Shown here in pieces: positions 50,982 to 61,843 of a stretch of DNA of 64,000 nucleotides. This DNA comes from Serilophus lunatus (Eukaryota > Chordata > Aves > Passeriformes > Eurylaimidae): NCBI GenBank assembly GCA_013399895.1, contig VXBA01001826.1, positions 1,227,622 through 1,291,621 of the forward strand, given 5' to 3'. The notes below the pieces were generated by a model. It searched no databases. It saw only the letters and a program-made list of their open reading frames with translations, and was not told where the DNA came from. Every line of letters starts with the position of its first letter. Within the stretch, counting starts at the first letter, position 1. The translations under genes were made by a program, and so were the position numbers.

Positions 50982-52317
50982 CCTTGATGCAGAGCACAAT
51001 GGTACTTTTGGCTCATTGACTTAAGAGTCCTCATACAGAACAATTTGACTATAGAAAAAATTGCATTTGGTCCACTGAAAGAGAGACACATTGTGTTTTG
51101 GAGTCTTTTCCCTCTTTTGTGCTCTGTTCCCTCTTTCCACTAAAATCCAGTTCAAGACAGATGTCTTTTTCTCCCTTGAATACAGGACAGTCAGTGACAA
51201 GTTAGGAAGTGTTGGTTCATTGGTGAGGTGGTTGCAGCCAATCTGTGATGGGTGCAGTGTGCTTATCACCTTAGTAAACCTTGTCATAGGAGTAACTGCG
51301 GGACATGGGACCCACAGAGATTTGATACAGACTCAGTCCGACCTCCAAGTTTGACTCCTTTCTGCTGAGACATCTACACCTGCAATGTTTTAAGAAATTC
51401 TAATTTTTATACACGCAGACTTCAGTTAAGAGTTAGTTTATGGCCTCAGATTCACAAGTAAGTTCCTACAGTCTAAAGAGTTTCCAGATCCCTCTTAAGC
51501 CATGGAAAGTGTGCATAAGCACATTAAGCATGACAGCAAGAATTGTCTTCTTAGTGCTGTTTTTCTTCAAGGAACACGCTAAAGCCATGTGTGATAGTCA
51601 AAACAGAGGAAAGACAAACACTGAGACTACACACATGATGTTGTCTCCGACCTTGTTCCTGGGCATGGCGAGAACCTTCCATGACCTAACTGACTTGTTG
51701 GTCTTCTGCAACTTCTGATCAGCTTTCAGGGACACTGTACTATGCACCAGTGTTGAAAGCTGGCTGCCAGGCAGTTAGTTCCCTGGCTCGTCATACTCTT
51801 TTCCTTAAAGATTTTACATTCATTTATGCATTTCACTTGTATTATCCCAGTACTACAAGAGCCACTCTATTTTGAGAGACAAGATGACCATGTGTTATGA
51901 CTACTTAAACTCTCAAATGGTACAAGTAGGTTATCCAAGACATCAGTAACTGCTCTGCCTGCTTAAGAAAAAAAAAATCCTTGAGATTGCCAGCGCGATG
52001 TAGTTATTTAAGTGGCAGCTGAGATCTTCAGAGATACAAACTAGATCCAAAACTCCTGTGCATGGTGCTGGCTGAGGTGCCCCTCACCTTGGAAATCCAA
52101 GGCTATGCACAAAGTTTAAGGAATGAGTCTCTCTTGCCCTCCAGCATTTGTTACCCCAAATCTTTTAGCATTCCTCAGCTAAGTTCACATCATCGCTCTC
52201 CCGGTGCCGACTCAGCGGCTCCATTAGCCCTCGTTTGTTTGCTCAGAAATGTTTTCCTCTGCTTTGTTTCTTTGGACCTAACATTTTTATTTTTTTGCTT
52301 CTTTCCTCCCTCCACAG

Positions 52318-52369
52318 GGTGACAGCTATTTTATCACCTACAACAAGAAATGCTGAGCCTGTTGTGCAG
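52318..52369 (+). other. Exon-like segment, 52 nt (weak)
   Basis: A very strong acceptor look-alike (gcttctttcctccctccacag, AG at 52316-52317) is followed by 52 nt with one open frame, VTAILSPTTRNAEPVVQ, and then CAG|gtaaaa. It is on the opposite strand to the other best candidates, which argues that such signals arise by chance here. No family is recognised. Confidence 0.18.
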
Positions 52370-54757
52370 GTAAAACATTTGCAGAGGGGCAGGGGGTACA
52401 CAGAAAGCAGTAGGAAATTGATAAGGGCTGTAAAGTAGCTTTATAAAAATGCCGACAAGCCTGTTCAGGGCACAGAGCACCTGCACCTCTGCCCCCGGCA
52501 GCGCTTCCTTCAGATGCTCCTATTGTTTTCATTACTATTTGTGACTCGATCATTAATAAATTACTATTTTTTTTCCTGTTGGCTCCAGCCACCAAGGGAG
52601 CCAGCAGGTGCACCACTTTTACAATTAGCCCTTCGTAATGCATGGTTGGCAAGAAAAGTTGTCCACAAGCTGCAGAGTTTACCAACTGGATTTCTGCTTG
52701 ATGGCCACAGCACTTGGAGCAATTAGAAGAGAATTTGCAGGAAAGCACCATGATGCATCTGCTAATCTGGCCAAAAACTTTGACAGAGGGGCTAAATCCA
52801 AAACTTTGAGTCCTGCTTGTGAAACTGGGTGATCTGACAGAATGAGAATGCCAGGCAATGAAAGCAAGCCATGTCTTTTCAAAAGCACCATTTCTAACAT
52901 AGATTTCACTCTCTTGCTTTGGTTACCCTGTACTATATCTTTCAATTTAAATAGAAGTGAGGTGGGACTAAAAGACTGATAAAACTGGGCTGATTTTGGT
53001 TTGAGAAGGGACAAAGATCAGCAAAACCAGAAAGTTGCAAGTTTCATTCAGGTCTGCTCACATCAGAGCTCTGCCTTCCTACAGCAGAGCTGTTCTCTTC
53101 ATTTGTGTTGGCAAAATTAAGGGTATACTGATCTCCCTTTCTCATATATGATGTGATTTTCTAAATACCATCACATCTGCATTTTCCTACAGAGGGATGC
53201 AGTGTTTGAACAGCAGTGAAGGAAAATGTGCTGTGATTGTTTTTGAGTAGGTCAAGGAACTATCAGCTTCTAGAGTGGAGATAATTTCATTTCCGTTATG
53301 CAGTTTTCTTCCATAAAGAGAAAAAAAGAAACAAAACCAAACCCACACACAAAAAGAAAATGCAGAGGAGAAAGCATAAGAGAATTGAGAATGCCTAAAC
53401 AAAAGGAGCAAAAGGAAGAGCAATTTACCACAGATTTCAAAGTCAGCAATGCCAGAGAAGTTATGTACCTGTTTGTGAGAGCTTTCCTTCAGTCCCTGGG
53501 AACTTGGGTGTTTCACGCAGTTCTGGTGACAAAATATGTTGGCATTTCTGTTAGAGACACTCAGCTGTGTCCCAGGGGAAGAGAAAAGAAGGAAAAAAAA
53601 ATTGTTAAAGATGACACAAAATGTTGAAAACCACCAAAATCAGAGCAGACCTGCCTCCATTGACTCTTTTGTCCTGCCTTTGAAAGCAGCTACTATGGGA
53701 TGCTCTGGAGGAAGAACAAGGTCCACTGCAGATAAAACTGGTATAATCTGCTATGAATCAGGCTCTGATCTAGAGATTGATTCAGGCTTTTGTTCAGAAA
53801 TCCTCTTCAAAATACCTTTCCATGAAAGGCAAAATTTGACAATATATTCATGTTTTCCAAAGGAATATCCAAGCTCCTTTTTGTGTGTTGCTGATTCGAA
53901 CTGGGCAAGAAAACAATTTTCAAACAAATTTTAAAAATCATCTCTTTTTTTTTCCATTTTACATGATGGCAAAAGCAGAAACTTTTCAGAAGAATGTCTT
54001 AAGAGATGTGGAAATCACCATGAATTTAGCATAGCTACGCAAAACCACAAGCAAGCCCCCTCCACAACTGATTTGAAGTGGAGTTCCAAAGAATCTTAAT
54101 GACTACATGGTTAGGTCATTCTTTGTGACCCAGCAAGTGTTCACTTCTTAAAAGAGTAAAATAACTCTGACAGGAGACATTTCAGAGTTGAGCCAATAGC
54201 TCTTATAGCAAATTTAATGGAAGGAGACAACATAGGAGGACTTTGGGAGAGAATTCCCATCTGTGCCTGATCACTAAACACGTCACTCAGTTCACATTTG
54301 GTGCAGCTTCTGTTCCTTCCTGAGAAAAAAACTCACTGTGGTGAAAAAAGACAAAACTTCACATCGCCCAGAAGACTTACAAGAAAGAGATTTGAAGGCA
54401 GGATCAGTTAAGAAAGTGTTTTTAATAGGAAATCAAGTGAACACCTAACTCAGAGCCACAGAATGAAGAATTTCTAACGTGGAATCAAACTGATGCTTTC
54501 TGCATAGCTGAGGTACATCGAGATAACTCTTCAGCTATCACAGTCAAATCCTGCCAGGGTTGTTATCCTGATTTTCCTGTTCCCTGGAAACTCCAGGGCA
54601 AATCACTAATGAAAGAAAAATTTTCTGCCTACAGATTTTGGTCTGACATCTGTAACACCAAGCTGGTGTTATACCTACACTAGGTTCCCCCCTGCTCACA
54701 GCCAGGCTGCCTCCACCAAAATGACAACAGCCTGAAATTATTCACAGAATTCTTTAC

Positions 54758-54840
54758 CTCAACATGTGATTTATAACAACCTACAACCTCATTCAAATGC
54801 TCCAAGAGGTTCTCCTGGGCAGATTTTTCTAATTCATGCT
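54758..54840 (-). other. Exon-like segment, helix-like peptide (weak)
   Basis: On the minus strand a long pyrimidine tract ending ttttttttctcatag (AG at 54842-54841) precedes 83 nt, followed by GAG|gtaaag. The open frame, starting with a split codon, gives HELEKSAQENLLEHLNEVVG, a helix-like pattern, then CYKSHVE. This is one of the best-looking exon candidates in the window by signal strength. Its phases fit candidates at 61733-61843 (upstream) and 46780-46875 (downstream). No known protein is recognised. Confidence 0.25.
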
Positions 54841-54922
54841 CTATGAGAAAAAAAAGAATCAAAGAGGATTTTGATAGTAGGAAGAGGAATATCACAGTGT
54901 AGTCAGATATAATAACATACAA

Positions 54923-54953
54923 TAAAGGACACAACCATAAAAAAAAAAAAAAA
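54923..54953 (+). other. AATAAA followed by A13 run (possible retroposed 3' end)
   Basis: aataaa at 54923-54928 is followed 12 nt later by 13 consecutive A (54941-54953), the spacing of a polyadenylated transcript copied into DNA. The preceding 300 bp show no recognisable gene, and no target-site duplication was found. A plain A-run is equally possible. Confidence 0.2.
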
Positions 54954-56016
54954 GGAAAAACAGAAAACCCTGAAAACTTAAAAACTAAAGTGCAATAGAA
55001 TAGTAGTATGAAAAAAGTCAGAGTATTTAAATCAGAATACAGTTTAACTTAATTCAAAATCAGTTCTTGATTTAGCCAAAATCAGTTACCTAAGCCCAAG
55101 CAAGTTGACATCCACATGATTGAAGCCTGCAATTCAAAAATTAAAACTAGCAAGAAAATACATCCTCCCATTGCACCTCAGACACTCTGTTTTTCCCTAT
55201 TTAGAGAACATGGATGTTTTCCCTTTTTTTTCTTCCTCACTTGCAAAATTAACAAGGCTTCCTTTGTGTGTTTGCTGTGCCTGGCTGTGAGCATTAGCCC
55301 AGCCCCAGCCCTGCTGGCTCTGTTAGAGGTGATGTTCCAGGGGTGCAGCCCCTCTCACTAGTGGCAGCCACTACCATACGTCTTGCTGAGGCCACATATT
55401 GTTAAGCCATTAGACTTTCTCCTGCAACCAACACACAGAGCCCCTGAGCTCCTTCCTTTTACTTGACCTGAACTATAGGTTCTGCTAGCAGCAAACTCAA
55501 TCACTGTCCTTTCCTAGCCTGCTATTAAACCTTGGCTCTAACCAGCCAAGAAATTAATCTCTAGTGCCCGACCTCTCTCAGTCCCAGCACACTCTACAGC
55601 AGCTATACACAACCTCTGATCCCCATCTGCATGGCTTCATCCATAAACAAAAGTACCTTGTGGAGTCCAGTGAACCCAGCCAGTCCCTCACTAACATCAT
55701 CTGGGGAGGGGGAAAAAAAAGCAAAACAAAACGGTGCATGAGGGCTTTCAGCTTGGAAGTTTCATGTTCTGCTGTTAAATCTTCCCCTTAGATTGGAAAA
55801 AAAAAATTAAAATAATCAGAACTCCATGTCTCCAATCTGCATTTTCTGGGGTCCCCATATACATTCACACTGAGATGGGTGAAAAACATTGCTTTCTCCA
55901 GTTGCCAGCTCCTATGTTATTGAGTGAGACAATGCCACACATCCCTCCTCTCTGCATGTCACCCTGGCATTATTGCTTGTTCCTGGAGAGGGACTAAATC
56001 ATTGCACGTTTGTTAA

Positions 56017-56063
56017 CCCGTCATTCATCCTGACAGTCGGCGGTGATTGGTGACAGCGACGGG
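56017..56063. promoter_or_regulatory. TGACAG motif pair within inverted arms
   Basis: Two TGACAG cores (56031-56036 and 56051-56056), the consensus of MEIS/PREP/TGIF homeodomain factors, flank gtcggcggtgattgg, with a TGATTG PBX-like core. The block is bounded by the complementary arms cccgtc (56017-56022) and gacggg (56058-56063) and has four CpGs, a local enrichment in this CpG-poor window. Function is inferred only. Confidence 0.25.
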
Positions 56064-57592
56064 CAGAGGACAGCCACCAAACCCTGGTGAGCTTTGTATT
56101 CAAATTCTAGCTGAAGCATCAGCATTTCAGGCTGGTTAGGTCTGTCTCTGATAATTTTATTTTAATGGTAGTTATCAGGATTGCTGCAATATAAACTGCT
56201 CTCTAGAGTGCTGAGGAAGGAATGAAACCCCACAGCACCAAGCACAGTACCAGAAGTATAGGAAGAGTTGTCTGTCCTGAAAGAGAGGCCCATATAAATA
56301 ACTTGGGCACAAAGGAAGTATTCTTACCAATTTAACAGGTGAGGAATCAAGGCTGAGAGCAATAAATCAATTTTCTTGAGAGGATGCAGGATATTTACAG
56401 GAAAGTAAGGACTGAATCTCAAATCTTAATCTACTGCACAATCTATTTTCTGATAAGAGAACTTGAAAAAGTCCAAGAGAAATCAACCTCTCCTGATCTG
56501 CCACATGGGAGAGCAAAACTGGCTACATCCCCACATCCCCCTTGCTTCAGGTGGGCAGAAACCCACCTGCAATAAGGTCTGAACTCACACACCAATGCAG
56601 GCTGGCTTAGCAGGGCTGATCAGGCACTTTGGGACTGAAATAGCCGCTTATTTTTTTCTAACTCCAGACAATAGATGATCTACCCTTGTTTTGTAATGCT
56701 CTTTTCTTCTCCATATAAGCTGTTTTGCAATCAGCAATTGACTATTTTGCAATTTTAATAATAATCAGTTTATCTTTTATAATTTTCAGAAATTCACTAG
56801 AGACTTTCCCCTCACCAGGCGGGAACGGATGAACACTTGACTTGGCATTTGCCACAAGTAAGGAGACAAACCCCATGCTACAGGGGGGAAGAAAAAGCAT
56901 TGAGAACCTTGTAAAAAATATCTCCTTGGAGAGTCTCACCCCCATCTGCTTCTCTCTTCCTCCAGTTTTCTTCCTCCCTAGTTGTGCTGCAGGCTGAATC
57001 AATGGCATATATGGTTATGCTCTGACCCCGGGGCTGCAGGGGCATAGCAGCAGAAACAATAACCAAATTTTACATTTTCCCAAGTTCAGTTGTGCATACA
57101 AGGCAAAGTTAGCAATCCTCCTCCTCCTCTCTTTGTACTGGAAAGCCCCAGACAGTGAGTTCCCCCCTTTCCTCAGTCTCTGCACAGCAGCAGCTCTCAC
57201 AGCGGGGCTGTGTGGCTCCACCGAAGATTCCACTGCAGACATGAGTTCTCAACCTCAAGGGCAGTTGTCAAGCCCAGAAGGGAAAACGCATATGAGATCA
57301 CCACCAAAACTATTTGGGCAGTGCTGCTATCAAGCCTTTTAAAGAGCAGCCCTCAGTTAATTCCTTTTAGAGGTCTTTGTTCAAGCATCTCCCTTCTTGC
57401 AGATCTCAGCCAGGAGCATGAGGAGACATGATCCTTCCCATTGTGGAATTGCTGTCCACAGCTATTCCTGCCCAAAAAGCTTTGTCACAGACTTAGGACT
57501 ATTTTTGGAAGCTTTAAAAATATCTAAGGGGCACCTTTCATTTTTACTCAGACACAGCATCTTTTTATGTTTAATAGAGAGATTAAAAAAAA

Positions 57593-57605
57593 ATATATAT
57601 ATATT
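57593..57605. repeat. Short (AT)n microsatellite
   Basis: An alternating AT tract follows an A-run. Confidence 0.85.
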
Positions 57606-58400
57606 TCTGCTTAGCATCAACATGCCTTTCTGTTAAAAATAAAACCGCTGAGCTAGCAAGAAGATTTGGGCAGAGGAAATTCTATTTATAGAAACTTTTA
57701 CAACAGTTATCACAGGCTGATAAGGATCACTGTGAACCACAGACTCCACAGAGGGGTAATGTGGGGATGAACCCATCTCGAGAGGAGCCAATGCAGAAGC
57801 ATAGAAGAGACAAACAGCTTCAAGGTTCATGCTCTGATGGGGACAGCAACACCTTTTCTGTAGTGTGGAAGAGGAGCATCCCTGAAGGAGGATAATCAGG
57901 AGCACCGCATGTTTTTCTCTGAAGACAGCAAGCCCAGGATCTACACAGTGTGGTGTCAATCCCCACTGACCCGAGCCACATCACATCTCTCTTGCATTTT
58001 AAGCAACAACTGAACAGAAGTATACTTCATTGTTTTGCTTTCTGGTGTGGCTGTGACAGGGTAGACAGTCATAGAACTGAAGAGGGACCTTTGTATTCCT
58101 GTGAAAAGAAGTCATTTTCTCTGGAGCATCCACTGTTCCTGTCAATTAGACTGAGTCTTCCTTAATCCACATCCGAAACTAAAGCTTTTCTGAGTTATCA
58201 ACAGGGAAGCTGATGGGGGGGGAAGGAAAAAGTCACATTTTCTTCTCTATTATAGGACCATCAAAAATTACAGCCTTCAAGCCATGAATAATAGGAAGGT
58301 GGGCGCAGATCTGACTTGAAATTATGGAACAAATAAGTCAAGAAAACAATAAAAGTGAAACAATGACAGGAATGTCACAGGAGAAATGAATCAGACCAAC

Positions 58401-58567
58401 AGGCTTCTCTTCCAACCCTGCCACTAATTTGCTACATGACCTTGCACAAGTCACTTTATCTGTTTGTGCTGCAAATTGCTCATCTGCAAACCTGTATTTA
58501 CCTTGCTTGGAAAATGCCTGGGTTTATAGATATAAAACACTGGACATGAATCAAGTATTACTGCCAC
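58401..58567 (+). mobile_element. Ancient MIR/CORE-SINE-type element
   Basis: Sense landmarks run in order: ctgccactaatttgctacat, gaccttgcacaagtcacttt ('gaccttgggcaagtcactt'), then gctcatctgcaaacctgt ('ctcatctgtaaaatg'). A tail, tgcctgggtttatagatata then catgaatcaagtattactgc, matches the 3' end type seen in amniote MIR-like SINEs ('gcactatataagagctaggtattact'). It is the best preserved of the three MIR-type copies here. Confidence 0.72.
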
Positions 58568-61500
58568 CTTGCTACTCCTGGCTCAACATTTCTCTAAAAG
58601 AATAATCAAATATCTCTGGTAATCAATGATCAGAAACTCTTCTGTAAGAGACTGGGTCAAGTCCTTGTTAAAAACCCCTTTTGACTTTGGGGGAAGCAGG
58701 ATTTTATCTTTCATATCTAAAAATAAGCCATCTTCATTTCTTCTGTAATTAAAATAACCTGGTTTGAGCCTTCAGAAGAACATAATTGGTGTGATAGACT
58801 AAGCAGATAACTCCTCAAATTTCATCTTAGTTCTCAAGTGTCTGAGTCTTCCCATAGGACTTCTCATTGCAAACAAGGATATTACAAAAAGCAGGTTGTT
58901 TAAGACATACCATCCTTCGGTAATCAGAAAACATACATTTTATTTCAATACCAAGCAGCAGAAAGAGACATGAAAGAGAGAGAGCAAAGAGGGAGATGTA
59001 ACCAGAGACAAACACTCAGTGTAGATCGCCCTAGGAATTACTTTCTCATTTTTGCATTCTTTACAAAGCTGCTCTTTGTTGGGCTCTACCACTTGCTAGG
59101 TCCTCACTGATGATGGTCAAGGATGTCTTCTAGTGGTCTAAGTGTTCTTAGGTTTTTCTGACACGTATGTAAGCAAGCCCAAGAAATCACAGAACAATCT
59201 CTTTGAATTTGCTATTAAAACTTCCCAACAATAACAACAGAAAATACATGCATGCATGTTAGATTTAAAGCCTTCTCCTTGGTGGGAAAGACAGCATTTT
59301 AGCAGTGTGTATTTCACACTACTTAGAGGAGTCCAGGAATTTTCAGTGCTACAGGAGACTGAAAGAAAATCACTTTCCAAAATGCTGAGTCACCCTGTCA
59401 CACCTCAGTAGCTCACAGCCCCCAGGCAGGAGGAGCACCTTGCCCTGTGTGCTCTGCTGCCCATCGCACAACATGCTCTACAGAGTTCTCAGAATTGTCC
59501 TCCTATATTTCTCTGAAAAATGACCACTCCTTTAAAATATGGCCCTCTTCTCATGGTACACTGCAACGTGACTCAACAGCACCATTGCCACGGCCCGTAT
59601 TTCCACAGGGTGCCAACATCTCAGCACCGAAGTGCTCCTGGCACCAGGATACCATTTGTGCTGTAATTAAATTGAATCCACTCCTTGGCTTGGCTTTATC
59701 CCTGAACAATACCAGTGTTTGAGTAATACATTCTCAGGGCACTAATACATCACCCGGGCGAACCCTGTCCATGATGTATTGGTGCAATACATCAGAGTGC
59801 ACTCCCGCTATAAGGATCTATGGGCGTCATGCATCATCAAGGTGAGGCTGAGTGGTGATGTATGGCTCTAAAGATGGCACTGTGCAGCACTGGACTAGGC
59901 CAGGACCAAGGGGATAAAGGTTGGCATCGCTGTTATCCGATTTCCCAGTGTTATAATGCTGGCACTGAATCAGCCTTCCTGAACCAGAGTCTAACTTCAG
60001 CTCCTTATTTATTTATCCCAAGGCATTGTATCACTGGAAACGCCTCTCCTCAGATGCATCATCCTCACAAAGGTCCCAGGGGGTGGCTGGTACACAATTA
60101 GTGGGAGTATATTCTCAGCTTGATGTGAAGGGGTTTAGCCCATTAACACTAATGGCAGCTGCAGCACCAACAATCAGTATATCGCCAGAGACGTGTACAC
60201 ATGCTCAGTCCTAAACAGGTCTCATCCACCCGAGAGGCACCTGCAAATTATTGGGAAAAAAACATTCACAATGCTCAGAAAATCCACTGAAGCCAACAGT
60301 TAATTCATTGTTTTGAAATATCCCCCTCTAAAGAAAATTCACACAAAACTGAAATATAAAATTGTCCAGCATGCAGAGGCAGAATGTGCCATGTTCCCTG
60401 AGGAAAGTGGCAGTCTACAAGCATGGATCATGACATCCCCATGAAGAAATACCACCATTCCCTCGGCCAACCCATAAGAGCTCTGTAGGGAGCCTTACTG
60501 CAAAGCAGTGCTGCTGTAGGTCTTGGGGGAATGACAAGGGCAGAGAAACAGGTGACTATAGAGGCAGAAAGGAGGCTTAGAGAAGCATTTTCTCCCTGAA
60601 AGTTCTTCACCCTTTCCTTCTGCAAATAGCAAAGTAAAATTAAGGCATATAGCAATAGAAGGCTGAGCAGAGACATTTGGGGATATTTGCTCAGGATAAG
60701 AGTGGCTGAGGAGATCCCTAAATGAGCACAAAGGCCAGTTCCTTGGATGCACATCATGCATCATTGCAGTCTGTGCCTGGGCACTCTGATCCAGTGCTGG
60801 GGACAGCAATGTTCTGGGGAGCAAAGGTGCTAAAACCAATCTCTGTGCTCCTTATGGAGTCACTCAGGGTCTCCCATAAAGCAGACTTATTACTCCTGTG
60901 AAAGAAGTTACAGGTATAATAAAATACATATATCCCAGCCAACACCTCTGGCCAGCCCAAGCAGCCCTGAGGGGCAGTGAGGAGCACTGGAGAGGGACTC
61001 TGGGCCAAGTCACAGCATGTCCTTCTATCCCATCAGCTCCTCAGGACAGGATCTGACCCACAGCACAACCAACCACTGCCTCTCCAGACTACCACAAGGA
61101 GATCACCCTCCTGGCAGCACACAGGGAGGAGACTGGCAGTGCCAGTATTACTGCAGTTTGGGGAAGCGCCAGCCAGCCCTGTCTGGTGCACCCAGCTGCC
61201 CTGGTGGATGGCATGTGAGCACAAATTCTACATTTTTACTAAAAGAATAAGTTTTATTGTCCTTAAAAATATAAGTACAGTGATTTCCCTCCAGATGTAT
61301 CTCCAAATCAAGCAACAAATACGATAGTTCTGCTAGTTTAAAAAATCCTAAGGCATTGACAGATATAGTTTCTTAGACCCCCCCCCAATCTAGTCTTTGA
61401 AAACAACCTGGAAATTACATTCTCATTAATTACACACCATGTACCTGGAAAATGACAGCACTGCTGAGCTGACTGCAACAAGAAAACAGCAGCTTGGGCA

Positions 61501-61732
61501 GGTGGATACCAAGCACACTTTCATGAAAAAATACTTGTCTTCATACAGGGGAAGGAGCCTAGAGAGGAGCAGGAGCAACATTGATGGCAACAGACCATTT
61601 CTGCACTGGAGCAGTGGGGGAGCAGCACCCTCTCATCACACCCAGCCAACACACAGAGGGAATTTCTGGCAGTATTTTCCCTTTTGAAGCCAAGACAAGC
61701 TCAGCCCAGACGAGTCATTTATCTTTGCTTAC
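58568..61732. other. Non-coding stretch, no recognised gene
   Basis: Unique sequence containing the palindromic motif cluster at 59721-59870. Frames of 80-116 codons at 60428-61327 overlap on both strands and have no recognised domain. A C-run is at 61380-61386. Confidence 0.5.
59721..59870. repeat. Cluster of TGATGTATT/AATACATCA motifs with perfect hairpin
   Basis: tgatgtattg (59772-59781) and caatacatca (59785-59794) form a perfect 10-bp stem with a gtg loop. A further aatacatca lies at 59744-59752, a partial taataca at 59724-59730, and gtgatgtatgg near 59856-59866. The cluster sits in a stretch with unusual CpGs (cacccgggcgaacc, cactcccgct, gggcgtcatg). It may be a binding-site array, or an old palindromic repeat of the EULOR/MITE kind. 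Confidence 0.55.
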
Positions 61733-61843
61733 TCTTTGAGCTGTTATCAGTGCAGTGTGATTGATTACTGGAGCTGGGAGGCTTCCCCACCACTGCACAG
61801 AGCAAAGTCAGGGTCTGCTCCTTGCTGACTCCTGTGCAAGTCA
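61733..61843 (-). other. Exon-like segment, 111 nt (weak)
   Basis: A long pyrimidine-rich acceptor look-alike ending ttacatctacttcctag (AG at 61845-61844) precedes 111 nt and then AGA|gtaagc. One frame is open (2 nt, 36 codons, 1 nt) with TCTGVSKEQTLTLLCAVVGK and a Ser/Asn-rich end. The 1-nt overhang fits the 2-nt start of the candidate at 54840. No family is recognised. Confidence 0.22.

Larger units (their letters stand above)
50982..58400. other. Non-coding stretch, no recognised gene or repeat family
   Basis: Unique sequence with exon-like segments at 52318-52369 (plus) and 54758-54840 (minus), a poly-A run after an aataaa, an AT dinucleotide run and a TGACAG motif pair. Frames of up to 137 codons overlap on both strands and show no known domain. 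Confidence 0.5.

Noticed and set aside
52338..52751. 137-codon minus-strand frame
   Set aside because: No domain; overlaps plus-strand frames and an enhancer-like AT-rich block.
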